From positions 4,926,653 to 4,990,652 of the forward strand of contig NC_067131.1 in the NCBI RefSeq assembly GCF_021347895.1: a stretch of 64,000 nt of DNA. Direction: 5' to 3'. Below, piece by piece: positions 56,601 to 61,334 of the stretch. Origin of the DNA: Acanthochromis polyacanthus. Taxonomy: Eukaryota > Chordata > Actinopteri > Pomacentridae. The translations under genes were made by a program, and so were the position numbers. The first letter of the stretch is position 1. Every line of letters starts with the position of its first letter. Under the pieces are notes generated by a model. The model was not told the DNA's origin. It did no database searches and was given only the letters and a program-made list of their open reading frames with translations.

Positions 56601-58077
56601 GCTTTGTGTTGTTTTCCCCCCTCTCTTGACATACAGTGTAATTATTCTATTAGGGCTCACGTCATCAGTGTGCTTATTAAGTCTAGTAGCTGACAATTGC
56701 CTCTGACTGGGCCTCATTTCATCGCTATGCGCCTTTGAGTGACACAAACCAAATAGCCTGTTTGTTTGCATTGGCCGCCGGCTGGCACGCACGCTACATG
56801 CCAACATGGCCAAAACAGGCTATGCTCAAAGCTAATAATGTCCCGTCTGTGTTCACTTTTTTTCAGGGGTGCTGTATGTTTTATGAGGCATGTGCGTTGC
56901 GTCAGAAAGCTCAGGTCTGGAAGCTAAACATCTTCAGGAGGCATTAAAATAAAAAGTTTTGACAGAGTTTGAGGACTGACAGAACACCTCGAAGCCAGGA
57001 GGCAGAATCTGTGATCCAATGGAGGTTATGGAGGATGGAAATCAACACAAATGCATTTCTGTTCACCCAATATGTGCAGACAAGACAGAAAAGCAAAAAT
57101 GAAGAGGTAAAGAAGCCCTCAGGCCCGTCTCACCTTCTGTGAGCCATGTCTCTTGGAGTTGGCTTAAATCCTGGAAGAGGTCTGAGCAGAAACACAGAAA
57201 GAAAAAGGTGATTATTCACACAGTTTGCACAATAAACCACCAGTTAAAACCGCTTTTTTTGTACTGATACTTATGATATTGAAAGCCACGGACTACTGAC
57301 ACGGCCTGAGGTTCACAGACTGTGATGTAAACATGTAAAGGCCAAAACGGCGAGCCTCCAAACTACTTTACCTTCGGATTCCTGAGGGGGTAATTCTGTG
57401 TCCATGTATTTCCTTTTCGCTGCCATCAACAGTCTATTTAGGGGCCCATTTCCTTGCGACTTCTGCAAAACCCATAGATGTTAAAGCAGAGCAGAAGTGA
57501 GAAACGGACTCCAGCAGGGCATTTCCAGCACATCAGGGTCAAAAAGTGTTAACAGCATTTCTCACTGTGTGCCAAGAAAAATAAGAAGAAGTGATGCAGC
57601 AGACACAGAAAACGGCAACGAGCGCTGATAATAATGTAGTAAATGAGAGCCTACTGCAGCGGGCGAACGTCAGGGTCCACAGAAAACAACATTGTGGAGG
57701 CAAATCTTGGAAAAACAAACGCGGTGTTTGAGCAAAGTGACCATTTGCCACCGCGTTGACACGTTCCTCCTCCAACCTATCTCACAGAGCAAACCCGCTA
57801 CTAAAAAAAATTGCAGAACATGCTTTTACTTTTTGGGCGATTATATATTTTGGAGAGCTTTTACGCGGCGCTCACGAACACTTTCCTATCGCGCACAAGC
57901 AGCTGCTTCCAGCCAAAACTCGTGCAGAAGCGACGCGGAGAGAAAATAAAGCCCGGTAGTCATCAGGATGAAAAAAACAACAAAAAAAGACGCACTGCTA
58001 GAGAGTTTATCCATACGTACATTTGCTAAAGTGTAAGGCACTTGCTGGTCCAAATATCCATCCATCTTATAATCCAT
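7672..58077 (-). CDS. etv4: ETS transcription factor Etv4 (Pea3), whole gene, 12 coding exons
   Basis: Sequence-specific nuclear activator of the PEA3 subfamily (ETV1/4/5), which acts downstream of FGF/RAS-MAPK signalling. Coding exons on the minus strand, 5' to 3': 58077-58021, 57462-57372, 57181-57134, 47791-47738, 25837-25708, 23543-23361, 22539-22143, 16550-16482, 15480-15433, 13722-13550, 9208-9107, 7899-7672. All eleven introns are GT-AG and the phases match at every junction. The joined product is about 526 residues if one missing base in exon 7 is allowed for; human ETV4 is about 484. The C-terminal exon ([22 protein letters not shown] end) and the N-terminus ([10 protein letters not shown]) point to ETV4 rather than ETV1 or ETV5. 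The ETS domain spans about residues 381-465. An in-frame TAA two codons before the first ATG supports the start. The exon lengths sum to 1580, which is 2 modulo 3, so the frame is broken as given. Confidence 0.93.
8171..8449 (+). mobile_element. Short hAT-type MITE copy without internal minisatellite (copy D)
   Basis: Starts with CAGGGGTGTC, the same 10-bp terminus as the elements at 46679, 49031 and 51824. It shares their internal sequence (GTGTAAAAATTACAGAGAAG and CAGACAGCTGTGACT, then ATTATGCTGTGATTT). The right end is eroded (GACATCATCTG) and no target duplication can be read. It lies in etv4 intron 11. Confidence 0.6.
8450..8800 (-). repeat. etv4: Inverted patch of the 38-bp satellite in etv4 intron 11
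   Basis: About eight units of the 1-7055 satellite in opposite orientation (GTCATAGTTTAGTATGTCGTC on the plus strand), partly degenerate at 8515-8605. Together with the main array it brackets etv4 exon 12. Confidence 0.85.
9107..9208 (-). CDS. etv4: etv4 coding exon 11 (ETS recognition helix)
   Basis: 102 nt, acceptor CCGTCAG, donor AAAAG|GTACAA, phase 0 on both sides. It encodes about residues 418-451, [18 protein letters not shown] then [16 protein letters not shown]. This holds the ETS recognition helix, with the two DNA-contacting arginines of LSRSLRYYY. The usual PEA3-family isoleucine of WGIQKNRP is methionine here, a conservative change. Confidence 0.96.
9886..10379. mobile_element. 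TTAA-flanked MITE, piggyBac type
   Basis: TTAA at 9886-9889 and 10376-10379 flank imperfect inverted termini: CCCTTGTGTCGTCCT on the left, AGGACAACAGGAGGG on the right. The interior is low-complexity with no transposase. It sits in intron 10. Confidence 0.7.
10780..11110. other. Non-repetitive intronic stretch, candidate conserved regulatory DNA
   Basis: In intron 10. Free of recognised repeats, with several TAAT-type homeodomain cores (GAATAATGAATGG, ATATTAATGTC, GTAATGGGCTAATGC). Conservation cannot be tested here; the call rests only on texture. Confidence 0.2.
12099..12639. mobile_element. TTAA-flanked MITE with perfect 16-bp termini, piggyBac type
   Basis: TTAA target duplications at 12099-12102 and 12636-12639 enclose perfect inverted termini CCCTTTAAGCTTCAGT and ACTGAAGCTTAAAGGG. 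A perfect 18-bp palindrome, TGTACCGCCGGCGGTACA, lies at 12118-12135 next to the left terminus. No transposase frame. Confidence 0.85.
12950..13445. repeat. 86-bp minisatellite with self-complementary units, intron 10
   Basis: AAGGCTGAAC recurs at 13001, 13087, 13173 and 13259, exactly 86 bp apart; later copies are irregular (about 13355 and 13408). Units contain CCCTAGAAGG and CCTTCTAGGG as arms of an inverted repeat, so each can fold. The array ends about 105 bp from the exon 10 donor. Confidence 0.85.
13550..13722 (-). CDS. etv4: etv4 coding exon 10 (N-terminal half of ETS domain)
   Basis: 173 nt, acceptor CGTTCAG, donor GAGGAG... read as GAAGAG|GTACGT; phase 1 in, phase 0 out. It encodes about residues 360-417: [14 protein letters not shown] (VKQE SUMO consensus, part of the inhibitory flank), then [32 protein letters not shown] and IEPEE. 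This is ETS helix 1, strands 1-2 and the start of helix 2, with the conserved tryptophans. Confidence 0.95.
14100..15060. other. AT-rich degenerate repeat region in intron 9
   Basis: Runs of related AT-rich phrases (ATGTAAATTAATG, TAAATAACAGTTTAAAA, TCTGTAAAATA) recur at irregular spacing. Composition and phrases resemble 34230-35340 in intron 4. No coding signal seen. Confidence 0.4.
15433..15480 (-). CDS. etv4: etv4 coding exon 9
   Basis: 48 nt, acceptor TCTTTCAG, donor GAAG|GTGAGC, phase 1 on both sides. It encodes about residues 344-359, [16 protein letters not shown], corresponding to the VVPEKFEG segment just before the ETS domain. VVPEKF is a further VP(D/E) motif outside the main degron. 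Confidence 0.9.
16482..16550 (-). CDS. etv4: etv4 coding exon 8
   Basis: 69 nt, acceptor CATTCCAG, donor GAAG|GTGAAT, phase 1 on both sides. It encodes about residues 321-343, reading [18 protein letters not shown] then QHSNE, matching the DVTGCASMYLHTEGF segment of human ETV4. It is symmetric and could be skipped in frame. Confidence 0.9.
16913..17379. mobile_element. TTAA-flanked MITE with AT-rich interior, piggyBac type
   Basis: TTAACCCTG at the left and CAGGGTTAA at the right. The interior holds a TA microsatellite and repeated TCTATATTTGGG phrases, shared with the element at 45195-45623. It lies in intron 7. Confidence 0.55.
17004..17064. repeat. (TA)n microsatellite
   Basis: About 60 bp of nearly pure AT dinucleotide repeat, inside the TTAA-flanked element. 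Confidence 0.95.
17400..18320. other. Unique, CpG-containing intronic block, candidate regulatory
   Basis: In intron 7. More GC and CpG than its surroundings and free of recognised repeats, with overlapping open frames on both strands but no protein family I recognise and no good splice signals. Two GTGACTCACTCG phrases occur, at about 17825 and 17946. Confidence 0.2.
18480..19493. mobile_element. Interspersed repeat copy, TTAA-ended family 1
   Basis: Starts near AAAGGCATGTCATC, includes GCCAGAAACTGTAAAAACT and GCATGGCTCAAAAATGGTAA, and ends TTGAGAGGG-TTAA (TTAA 19490-19493). It matches the copy near 41120-41836 and continues similarly beyond it (TGCCAGGAATCA). Related pieces lie at 38.4-39.5, 43.2-43.7 and 44.37-44.58 kb, and inverted at 27.1 kb. 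Confidence 0.6.
20105..20190. repeat. CT run and GGA-rich low-complexity tract
   Basis: A CT dinucleotide stretch near 20122-20140 is followed by GAGGGAGGGAGGAAGGAGGG. Simple sequence only. Confidence 0.6.
21000..21330 (+). mobile_element. Teleost interspersed repeat, family 2, copy
   Basis: Contains AATGTCTTGTTTTGTCTACA and GATATTCAGTTTACCATCAC, then GGAAACAAACCAGAAAATAT. The same phrases occur near 21430-21960, 56030, 59725 and, inverted, near 48190, 55600 and 60560. I recognise it as an abundant teleost repeat but cannot name it. Confidence 0.5.
21430..21960 (+). mobile_element. Family 2 copies plus a LINE-like 3' tail
   Basis: More family 2 phrases (TTTTCAGTTTGCTGTCATAG, TTGTTCATTTTGTTTTGTCC). 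At 21850-21905 a tail reads TTCCGTCGGGATTAATAAAG and then a short ATCC repeat, typical of the 3' ends of fish non-LTR retroposons. Confidence 0.45.
22143..22539 (-). CDS. etv4: etv4 coding exon 7 (poly-Gly and His-Pro tracts; frame broken as sequenced)
   Basis: 397 nt from acceptor TTTCTCAG to donor CCTG|GTGAGT. A second in-frame acceptor 6 nt further in (TTCCAG) would start it at 22533. The first part reads [17 protein letters not shown], 19 glycines, then [20 protein letters not shown] and [14 protein letters not shown], with the FKQE SUMO motif. The last part reads His-Pro repeats, then [20 protein letters not shown], with the VKQE motif. The two parts lie in different frames. One extra base between 22240 and 22275 (for example in the C4 run at 22268-22271) would reconcile them. 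Without it the frame stops at 22182-22184. It may be an assembly error, a real allele or, least likely, an unrecognised splice. Confidence 0.85.
22204..22257 (-). repeat. etv4: His-Pro dipeptide tract in etv4 exon 7
   Basis: Eighteen codons alternating Pro and His (one Ser) in the frame that continues into [13 protein letters not shown]. In the frame coming from upstream, the same DNA reads TPTPTL then THTHTH, followed by a stop. Confidence 0.9.
22383..22439 (-). repeat. etv4: 12-bp minisatellite encoding 19 glycines in etv4 exon 7
   Basis: On the minus strand the unit GGA GGA GGA GGY is repeated four times, followed by GGA GGT GGT, giving 19 consecutive Gly codons. The 12-bp periodicity implies growth by slippage or unequal exchange. 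Human ETV4 has only a short GGG at the matching place. Confidence 0.95.
22583..23340. mobile_element. Interspersed repeat filling etv4 intron 6
   Basis: Begins GGCAAGTTTATTTATAAAGC then AATTCAAAGTGCTTTACAG, and later has TTTGTTCCACTTGTTTGCAG and CTGCTTCTCCATGTCTAGTC, all phrases I know as common in teleost genomes. The middle (about 22790-23100) is less clear. It occupies nearly the whole 821-bp intron. Confidence 0.5.
23361..23543 (-). CDS. etv4: etv4 coding exon 6
   Basis: 183 nt, acceptor TTGTTTCAG, donor GCCAG|GTGAGG, phase 2 in, phase 2 out. It encodes about residues 128-187, beginning [10 protein letters not shown] and containing [15 protein letters not shown]. This is the poorly conserved proline/serine-rich linker of PEA3 factors, with SP sites that could be MAPK targets. 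Assignment rests on position, phase and the GEQCLY-S-AYE join, which matches human ETV4. Confidence 0.85.
23544..25707. other. etv4: etv4 intron 5, no recognised element
   Basis: 2.16 kb between exons 6 and 5. I see no gene, tandem array or clear transposon ends. 24840-25060 is comparatively balanced in composition and repeat-free, and could be regulatory. Confidence 0.5.
25708..25837 (-). CDS. etv4: etv4 coding exon 5 (SUMO motif region)
   Basis: 130 nt, acceptor CTCCTGCAG, donor GCCAG|GTACCT, phase 1 in, phase 2 out. It encodes about residues 85-126. [18 protein letters not shown] includes the conserved IKKE SUMO consensus followed by an SP site, and GEQCLYA at the end matches human ETV4 GEQCLY. 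A serine codon is split across the junction with exon 6. Confidence 0.9.
26551..26646. repeat. (GT)n microsatellite
   Basis: About 95 bp of GT repeat with a few interruptions (GGGTGTCTG, GTGTCTG). It generates spurious VCVCVC and THTHTH frames. Confidence 0.98.
27094..27725. mobile_element. TTAA-flanked MITE, inverted member of family 1
   Basis: TTAACCCTCT at the left and AGAGGGTTAA at the right. The interior is the reverse complement of parts of the 18.5-19.5 kb repeat (GCCTGCAGTTCAGCCGAAAA here, matching TTTCGGCTGAACTGCAGGC there). No transposase. Confidence 0.65.
28060..28470. other. Repeat-free stretch in intron 4, candidate regulatory
   Basis: Balanced composition, no recognised repeat, with TTAATTAATCC near 28430. 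Only comparative data could show conservation. Confidence 0.2.
29018..29562. mobile_element. TA-flanked MITE, Tc1/mariner (Tigger-like) type
   Basis: Inverted termini: TACAGGGGGTCCTCG at the left and CGAGGACCCCTTGTA at the right, with a TA target on each side. Interior of about 540 bp without transposase. Family naming rests on the terminus style. Confidence 0.65.
29930..30140. mobile_element. Fragment of an unclassified interspersed repeat
   Basis: Phrases such as CTCTGGAGACCATAGATATC and TAGTTGAGATATTCCAATGA resemble widespread teleost repeat sequence. Boundaries and family unclear. Confidence 0.3.
31145..31474 (+). pseudogene. Possible decayed retroviral pol fragment (integrase C-terminus)
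   Basis: Open frame of 109 codons in intron 4. Residues 62-67 (VKQGDW), the basic run after them, a GP at 85-86 and WI at 105-106 follow the spacing of the integrase C-terminal region of gamma/epsilon-type endogenous retroviruses. No catalytic core, LTRs, gag or env are visible and the flanks are ordinary intron. The match is a pattern I see, not a search result; chance is possible. Confidence 0.35.
31480..33040. other. etv4: Intron 4 segment, nothing recognised
   Basis: AT-rich, no gene, no tandem array, no clear transposon termini. Short phrases recur loosely between 32100 and 32990. Confidence 0.4.
33046..33120. repeat. (TTGG)n/(GGAT)n microsatellite
   Basis: TTGG repeats with GGATGG interruptions over about 75 bp. 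Confidence 0.97.
34230..35340. other. AT-rich degenerate repeat region in intron 4
   Basis: Repeated phrases (GCATTTAAATGAGC, TACTGTTATTTTACAGAT, TTATTATTTAAAAG) recur roughly every 250-400 bp, suggesting an old, eroded tandem family. Similar in texture to 14100-15060. Confidence 0.45.
35440..36268. other. Repeat-poor, GC-richer block in intron 4, candidate regulatory
   Basis: Sharp rise in GC after the AT-rich repeat; contains GGCCGCCCCGCTGCTGTTTA and CCGCCCGCCGGGGCATCG. No coding family recognised in the open frames here. Confidence 0.25.
36269..36299. repeat. (CTC)n microsatellite
   Basis: About ten CTC triplets. Confidence 0.97.
36340..38390. other. etv4: Intron 4 segment, nothing recognised
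   Basis: Two kilobases with no array, terminal repeats or coding signal that I can support. 37860-38200 is more GC-rich with open frames on both strands but no recognisable domain. Confidence 0.4.
38390..39510 (+). repeat. Tandem copies of a family 1 internal segment
   Basis: Three diverged head-to-tail copies: GCCAGAAACTGTAAAAATTG at about 38541, AGCCATAAACTGTAAAAATC at about 38922 and GCCAGAAACTGCAAAAACTG at about 39258, spacing about 380 and 336 bp. Each is followed by TTTATTTTACVYSTYAGTTT-type sequence and CATGGCTCAAAAACAGTAAA-type sequence. Confidence 0.65.
40312..40420 (-). repeat. (GATG)n/(GACG)n microsatellite at a LINE-like 3' tail
   Basis: GGAT repeats change to GGAC repeats and back, followed by ACTTTATTAATCCAGAGGGA. 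Read on the minus strand this is a non-LTR 3' tail (CCCTCTGGATTAATAAAGT) ending in the microsatellite. Confidence 0.7.
40974..41012. repeat. (GACG)n microsatellite
   Basis: CGGACGGACAGACGGACGGA-type repeat of about 39 bp. Confidence 0.95.
41120..41836. mobile_element. Interspersed repeat copy, TTAA-ended family 1
   Basis: Near-parallel to 18.7-19.5 kb: GGTAAACAGAGGAGATAGTT, GATACATTCAGCATGGCGAA, TTTGAATAGTTTTTGAGTTA, ending GAGAGGG-TTAA at 41833-41836. Similarity continues past the TTAA (TGCCAGGAATCAGAA). A further partial copy lies at about 42000-42155. Confidence 0.6.
42473..42497. repeat. (GACG)n microsatellite
   Basis: Short GGACGGAC repeat, the third of this motif within 2.2 kb. Confidence 0.9.
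43215..43700 (+). mobile_element. Family 1 copy
   Basis: GAATTACACCAACTATCAGA, AGAAACTGTAAAAAA and GCATGGCTCAAAAACTGTAA, followed by GCAGCAAGTTGCACAATACT, match the 38.4-39.5 kb copies in order. Confidence 0.6.
44257..44308. promoter_or_regulatory. 23-bp perfect palindrome: AP-1 site nested in paired E-boxes, copy 1
   Basis: CAGGTGAGTCACCTG at 44261-44275 is flanked by AAAA and TTTT, extending the palindrome to 44257-44279. It combines a consensus AP-1 site (TGAGTCA) with CAGGTG/CACCTG E-boxes. The following 30 bases are duplicated with it at 44685. Confidence 0.4.
44370..44580. mobile_element. Family 1 fragment
   Basis: GTAAACAGAGGAGATAGTTG, GATACATTCAGCATGGTGAA and TTTGAGCTACTTTCAAATAT match 18.9-19.1 and 41.25-41.4 kb. 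44583-44670 additionally matches about 42270-42350. Confidence 0.55.
44670..44718. promoter_or_regulatory. AP-1/E-box palindrome, copy 2 of a 49-bp duplication
   Basis: CAGGTGAGTCACCTG at 44670-44684, followed by TTTTTAAATGTACTGCCTTT, repeats 44261-44308 about 409 bp away with one or two changes. The sequence between includes a family 1 fragment. Confidence 0.4.
45195..45623. mobile_element. TTAA-flanked MITE with AT-rich interior, piggyBac type
   Basis: TTAACCC at 45195 and GGGTTAA ending at 45623, with repeated TTTCTATATTTGGG inside, as in 16913-17379. No transposase; the open frames are low-complexity phenylalanine-rich shadows. Confidence 0.5.
46679..47669 (-). mobile_element. hAT-type MITE with internal minisatellite (copy A)
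   Basis: Termini CAGGGGTGTC and GACACCCCTG. Flanking 8-bp target copies GAATAAAC (46671-46678) and GACTAAAC (47670-47677) match at 7 of 8. 46745-47480 is an AC/A-rich array of GACAAAA and GAGACAAAA type units. Orientation is opposite to copies B and C. The right part holds GGGCCGGATTGGACCCTCTG, shared with B. It ends 68 bp from etv4 exon 4. Confidence 0.85.
47738..47791 (-). CDS. etv4: etv4 coding exon 4 (two VPD COP1-type degron motifs)
   Basis: 54 nt, acceptor ATTTCAG, donor AACT|GTGAGT, phase 1 on both sides. It encodes about residues 66-83, [18 protein letters not shown]. The two VPD motifs match the degrons by which the COP1 ubiquitin ligase recognises ETV1/4/5. The exon is isolated between the 9.3-kb intron 3 and the 21.9-kb intron 4. 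It is symmetric, so skipping would keep the frame while removing both motifs. Confidence 0.9.
48190..48430 (-). mobile_element. Family 2 copy, inverted
   Basis: CTTCTCAAATGTGAATATTC, ACATCTTTGGACGAAACAAG and GACATTTAGAG are the reverse complement of family 2 phrases. Confidence 0.45.
49031..51551 (+). mobile_element. hAT-type MITE with 2-kb internal minisatellite (copy B)
   Basis: CGGGGGTGTC to GACACCCCTG, with 8-bp target copies GCCTAAAT (49023-49030) and GCCTAAAA (51552-51559), 7 of 8 identical. 49215-51215 is an array of TTTGTCATTTTGTTTCATTG and TGTCGCTTTGCCACTTTTTT phrases with a higher-order step near 225 bp (TGCTTGTCGCTTTGCC at about 49638, 49861, 50090, 50499, 50726). A stop-free 455-codon frame here is a by-product of the repeat, not a gene. 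Confidence 0.85.
51824..53041 (+). mobile_element. hAT-type MITE with internal minisatellite (copy C)
   Basis: Left end CAGGGCTGTC; right end eroded near 53041. Possible target copies ATTCAGAG (51816-51823) and ATTTAGAC (53042-53049), 6 of 8. Shares ACCAAAACCGG, GTCCTCAAAGTGTAAAAATT and TTCCAGATAGCTGTGACTAA with copy B; internal array at about 52000-52700. It lies only about 270 bp from copy B in the same orientation. Confidence 0.75.
53050..54225. other. etv4: Intron 3 segment, nothing recognised
   Basis: Relatively GC-balanced and repeat-poor sequence between copy C and the 54-kb duplication; short open frames without recognisable domains. Could contain regulatory DNA. Confidence 0.35.
54228..55010 (+). 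repeat. Tandem duplication of an about 389-bp segment
   Basis: AGACGGAGAAATTTTTGCC at 54244 and AGACAGAGAAATCTTTGCC at 54633; also TGTGGATACTTCAGGTTGGA and TATTGGTGGTAAATGGGGGA in both. The copies differ at many sites, so the event is not very recent. In intron 3. Confidence 0.85.
55590..55810 (-). mobile_element. Family 2 copy, inverted
   Basis: TTTTAAATGTGAATATTTTC, then TCTATGACAGAAAACCAATT and CCAAGTAAGACATCCGAGGA, in the order expected of an inverted family 2 member. Confidence 0.4.
56030..56315 (+). mobile_element. Family 2 copy, near full length
   Basis: From GGCTGCCACTAATGATTATT through GTCTTGTTTTGTCCACAACC and AAATGTTCACATTTAAGAG to AATCGATTAATCGATGCAGC. The ends are mutually similar in inverted sense. 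Confidence 0.55.
56620..56950. other. Repeat-free stretch near exon 3, candidate regulatory
   Basis: In intron 3 just upstream, in gene order after exon 3. Contains CTCACGTCATCAGTG and several TTATTAAG/TAATTATT cores. Speculative. Confidence 0.2.
57134..57181 (-). CDS. etv4: etv4 coding exon 3 (core of acidic activation domain)
   Basis: 48 nt, acceptor TGCTCAG, donor GAAG|GTGAGA, phase 1 on both sides. It encodes about residues 50-65, [16 protein letters not shown]. In PEA3-group factors this amphipathic acidic segment is the N-terminal transactivation helix reported to bind the Mediator subunit MED25. Length and phase allow in-frame skipping. It is followed by the 9.3-kb intron 3. Confidence 0.9.
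57372..57462 (-). CDS. etv4: etv4 coding exon 2
   Basis: 91 nt with acceptor TTTTGCAG and donor GAAG|GTAAAG; phase 0 in, phase 1 out. It encodes about residues 20-49, beginning KSQGNG and containing [17 protein letters not shown]. It joins the family N-terminus to the acidic activation domain. The basic KRK is followed at once by the acidic stretch, as in ETV1/ETV4. Only 190 bp separate it from exon 3. Confidence 0.88.
58021..58077 (-). CDS. etv4: etv4 coding exon 1 (start codon exon)
   Basis: 57 nt, 19 codons, phase 0 at its end, with donor AAT|GTACGT. It encodes an N-terminus with [12 protein letters not shown], the conserved PEA3-family opening. An in-frame TAA at 58081-58083, only two codons upstream, makes 58077 the furthest possible ATG. 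A second in-frame ATG at codon 5 has a better Kozak context (A at -3, G at +4), so initiation there is possible. Intron 1 is only 558 bp. Confidence 0.9.
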
Positions 58078-58860
58078 CCGTTAACCGTTTGTGGTCATTT
58101 AGGCAGAGTTGAGTGGGATCCACGCAGCCTGCAGCGAGAGGAGGGAGCGCAGCTTGTGAATGGAGCTGCGTGGAGGCTGCATGCATAATGAGCTCCATTC
58201 ACAAAAAATGCCGAGGGGAAGTGATGGCGAGTGATTACCCAGCGGGCTGCGGCCCTCTTTACAAACCTATTTTTTTCTCTCTGTGTGTATGAGAGGCAGA
58301 CAGCTCGTCGGGTTAAGTTTGAGGGACTTTTGCACCACTTTCTGCAATTTTTTATCGCTATATACGCGTGTAAAGCTGCGGTTTATGGAGCGCGTAAAGT
58401 GCGTAAAAGCGCACACGGACCGAGCTTTCTTGGTGCTTCTTTTTTTTGCCACGTCTGCCACTTTCTTTACGGGGAAACAGATGTTTTGTCGAGTCATGGC
58501 AGCACAACTGAAACCGCTCCGACCCCCAAATAATACTGCATTGCCGTTAAAGCGAGTTGAATCTGTGTAAAGCTGGAGTGTGGTGACTTTTTATCGCCAG
58601 CTGTGCTGTCATTTCTGCAGCAGACATGATTTGGGGATAATATGGAGACTTGCTTTTCAAGTTCGGCCCCAGAAACGCTCCGTGATTGGTGCATTTCCTC
58701 TTTCAAGGGCTCGAATTTCTTGCCTTTGTCCGCATGAATACACTGACTTATGAATGAAGTCTCGGTTCCCCGCAGGAGCCAATCAGAGGCCGGGTAGTCG
58801 GGCTCCTAGCAACCGTGGGCGGACCCTGTGCCCCAGCAGCCAATCATCTCCCGGCAGGCT
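58078..58860 (-). other. etv4: etv4 5' flank / probable 5' UTR and proximal promoter
   Basis: Non-repetitive, fairly GC-rich sequence with no satellite or MITE sequence, unlike most of the introns. It ends with an in-frame TAA immediately before the etv4 ATG. I see no clear noncoding first exon. Confidence 0.4.
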
Positions 58861-58865
58861 GCGGG

Positions 58866-58873
58866 CTTTTATA
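58866..58873 (-). promoter_or_regulatory. etv4: Candidate etv4 TATA box TATAAAAG
   Basis: TATAAAAG on the minus strand, 790 bases upstream of the start codon. It sits beside CCAAT-type motifs (around 58780 and 58840) and a GC box (GGGCGG near 58818). If used, transcription would begin near 58840 and leave a roughly 760-base 5' UTR, or a spliced leader. CCAAT and GC boxes lying downstream of the TATA is unusual, so these could serve another start site. Confidence 0.35.
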
Positions 58874-59719
58874 CTGGATTTTCCAGTTGTTTTTCATTCA
58901 CAAAAAGAGAGAGAGGGAAAAAAAACCGTCCATTCATAAAAAAAAAAACCTGCCCTGGCACGAAAAGTCCTGACATGTTTTTCTTTTTCTGCCCGGACGA
59001 ACTCAAAGAGCCTCGCTTTGTTTACCTCATCTCATGTCTCCAAGCCTCTACTTATGACAAACAGCGATGGCAGCCGCCCTGCAGGAGTCACGTACATCAA
59101 AATCAGAGTTAAAAGTGACGTAAATCAGCTCAGGAAAATGCATTCTTGTGGTTTGAAGTCTACACCACAGGACTTAAAGCTCCTCGTGAACCTTTAGAGC
59201 AACAGAAGGCTGAAACGTTAGTCGCTTTGCTGAAATTCTTCCAGCCACAGAGGCAGGAAACAAACTTCTGATGGGGTTTGTGTTTAGTTTCAGCGGTGAA
59301 TCAGATTCAGAGATGTAACAATAACCTCTTCCTCCTCTGTCCTCTGGTGATATTCGGTCTCCACAACAAAGGATGGGCTTCTGCACAGGTTATTTCCTGC
59401 TTAATGATATTTAGATGCACATTTAGATGTACACAACAGGCTATAAATATTACATCAGCTCTGCTCAGTGCAGCCAGCGCCGATCAGTTTCACTACAGAG
59501 CGGGACAGGCTCGAGGAAATTAAACATTATGCTTGTTTAGTAGTCGTTTTATCGGATTGAAGCTGCTCTTTAAACTCCTCTGCTGCCATAAAGGCGGAGA
59601 CAGTGCAGCTCTCAAGATAAGGTTTGCTTAAATATGAATCCAGATGGGTAAACAGTGGATTAAAGTGAACAAAACGGCAAAAAGCATTTGTTTTTAAAGA
59701 CTTTTTTGTCATGTGAGAT

Positions 59720-59875
59720 CTTATGCGATGTCCTCAAATGTATTGTTTTGTCCACAACCCAAAGATAATCAGTTTACTGTCACAAAAGCGGAAAGAAACC
59801 AGGAAATATTCACATTTAAGAAACTGGAATGAGAGGATTTTGAGTTTCTTGGTATTCCAGGTCATAGTGAGCCTA
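59720..59875 (+). mobile_element. Family 2 fragment in etv4 5' flank
   Basis: TATTGTTTTGTCCACAACCC, AAAGATAATCAGTTTACTGT and ATATTCACATTTAAGAAACT match the family 2 core. Confidence 0.5.
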
Positions 59876-60559
59876 AAAGCTTCTCTTCACACAGATCCTC
59901 ACATACTCACAGAGGCAGAAAATACGACACTAGCTTAAGGTTATCACACATTTCAAAACAGCACAATGGACTTTTATTAAATTATTTGTTATAGACAGAC
60001 ACAGCTACAGTATGGAAAGCATTAAAACGTTTACATCAAATTAAAAAAATCACTAAATAAAGGACGATTTTGAGAAATCAAGCCGGTGAAAATGTAATGT
60101 TCTTCACTTCTATCGTCTTCTTTACATCACAGTTACTAGCAGGACCTGTTTTTTTATATTTATTTTTAGCAACTCTTTCACATTAAACCACTATCGCCAT
60201 CGTATGTACCTGTCTGACGTGTCTCCTGATGATCAACATGCTGCTGGTCTGACGCCTCGATGATCTAAAAATGTCATCAACAGAATCAGAATTTTCTTGT
60301 CCACAGCATTTTCTGTTCAAATTTACTACATCATGGTCAAAATACTTTCTAAAACAAGACGTACCTCACACAACCTTTCTTGGGTTAACAGTTCTAATCA
60401 TTTCAGCTCTCAACATCCAACTATATCATTTACTTTCATCTCTCTCTGTATAAAAACAAAAAAAACCCACTAAAACTGCTTCAATTTTTAAACATGATGC
60501 TGCCAGTGCCTTGAACCAATAACTCTAGGTGAGGCCCATGAATTAGACTGGATTAGCCT

Positions 60560-60890
60560 CAATTAATCAATTAAATTTTAACTACTAAATCAACAACTAT
60601 TTTGATGATCAATTAACCGGCTTCAGTGATTTATTTAAGAAAAAAGTCAAAACTCTCTGATTCCACTTGCTTAAAAGGGAATATTTTCTAGCTGATTTAC
60701 TTCTCTATGCCAGTAATCTGAATATCTTTGGACAAATCAAGACATTTGAGAAGATCGTGTTGGATATTGACGGCCTTTTTTGAAAAATCATTTTCTGACA
60801 TTTTATAGATGAAACAACTAATCAATTAATAAAGAAAAAAATCAACAGATTAATCACAGATATAATGGTTAGCTACAGCCCTACAGTAGG
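60560..60890 (-). mobile_element. Family 2 copy, inverted
   Basis: AATTAATCAATTAAATTTTA, TATGCCAGTAATCTGAATAT, CTTTGGACAAATCAAGACAT and GGTTAGCTACAGCCCTACAG: a complete inverted copy including the terminal AATCGATT-like region. Confidence 0.5.
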
Positions 60891-61334
60891 CTATATCTAG
60901 TTTAATATGCAAAATATGTACAAGAATAACAACCAGAACAACAACAAAATGCCATACTCGGTTTCACAGCCATATTTTCTGGTCTTAGCATTCATTAGTT
61001 CACTACAGCAAAAATAAAAGCATTTTACTTGGACGGTAGGTTCTAAAATACTCTTTAAATTGGAGTTTTTTATGTTAGCCTCCTGCACTAAAGCCATCTC
61101 TTTACTTTTATCTAAAAATGAAACCACATTCAGAATATTATACACAAATACAGTAAGCTGTGTACCTGTCATTGATTAATATATGCGTTTTTAAGCCTAT
61201 TTATAACTGAAAAACTAAAGTACGGCTACTTTGCTTTAAATAATTTATGAAGGACATGTTTATCTTTTCTATCAAAGTTTCACCTTTTGGTCGAAAATTC
61301 AGCTTTTAGAACAAACAATTAACCTCAGCATATT

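Noticed and set aside
7672..58077. Assignment of the gene to etv1 or etv5
   Set aside because: The C-terminal [21 protein letters not shown] and SKGYMY end, and GEQCLY and [10 protein letters not shown] segments, fit ETV4 better than either paralogue.
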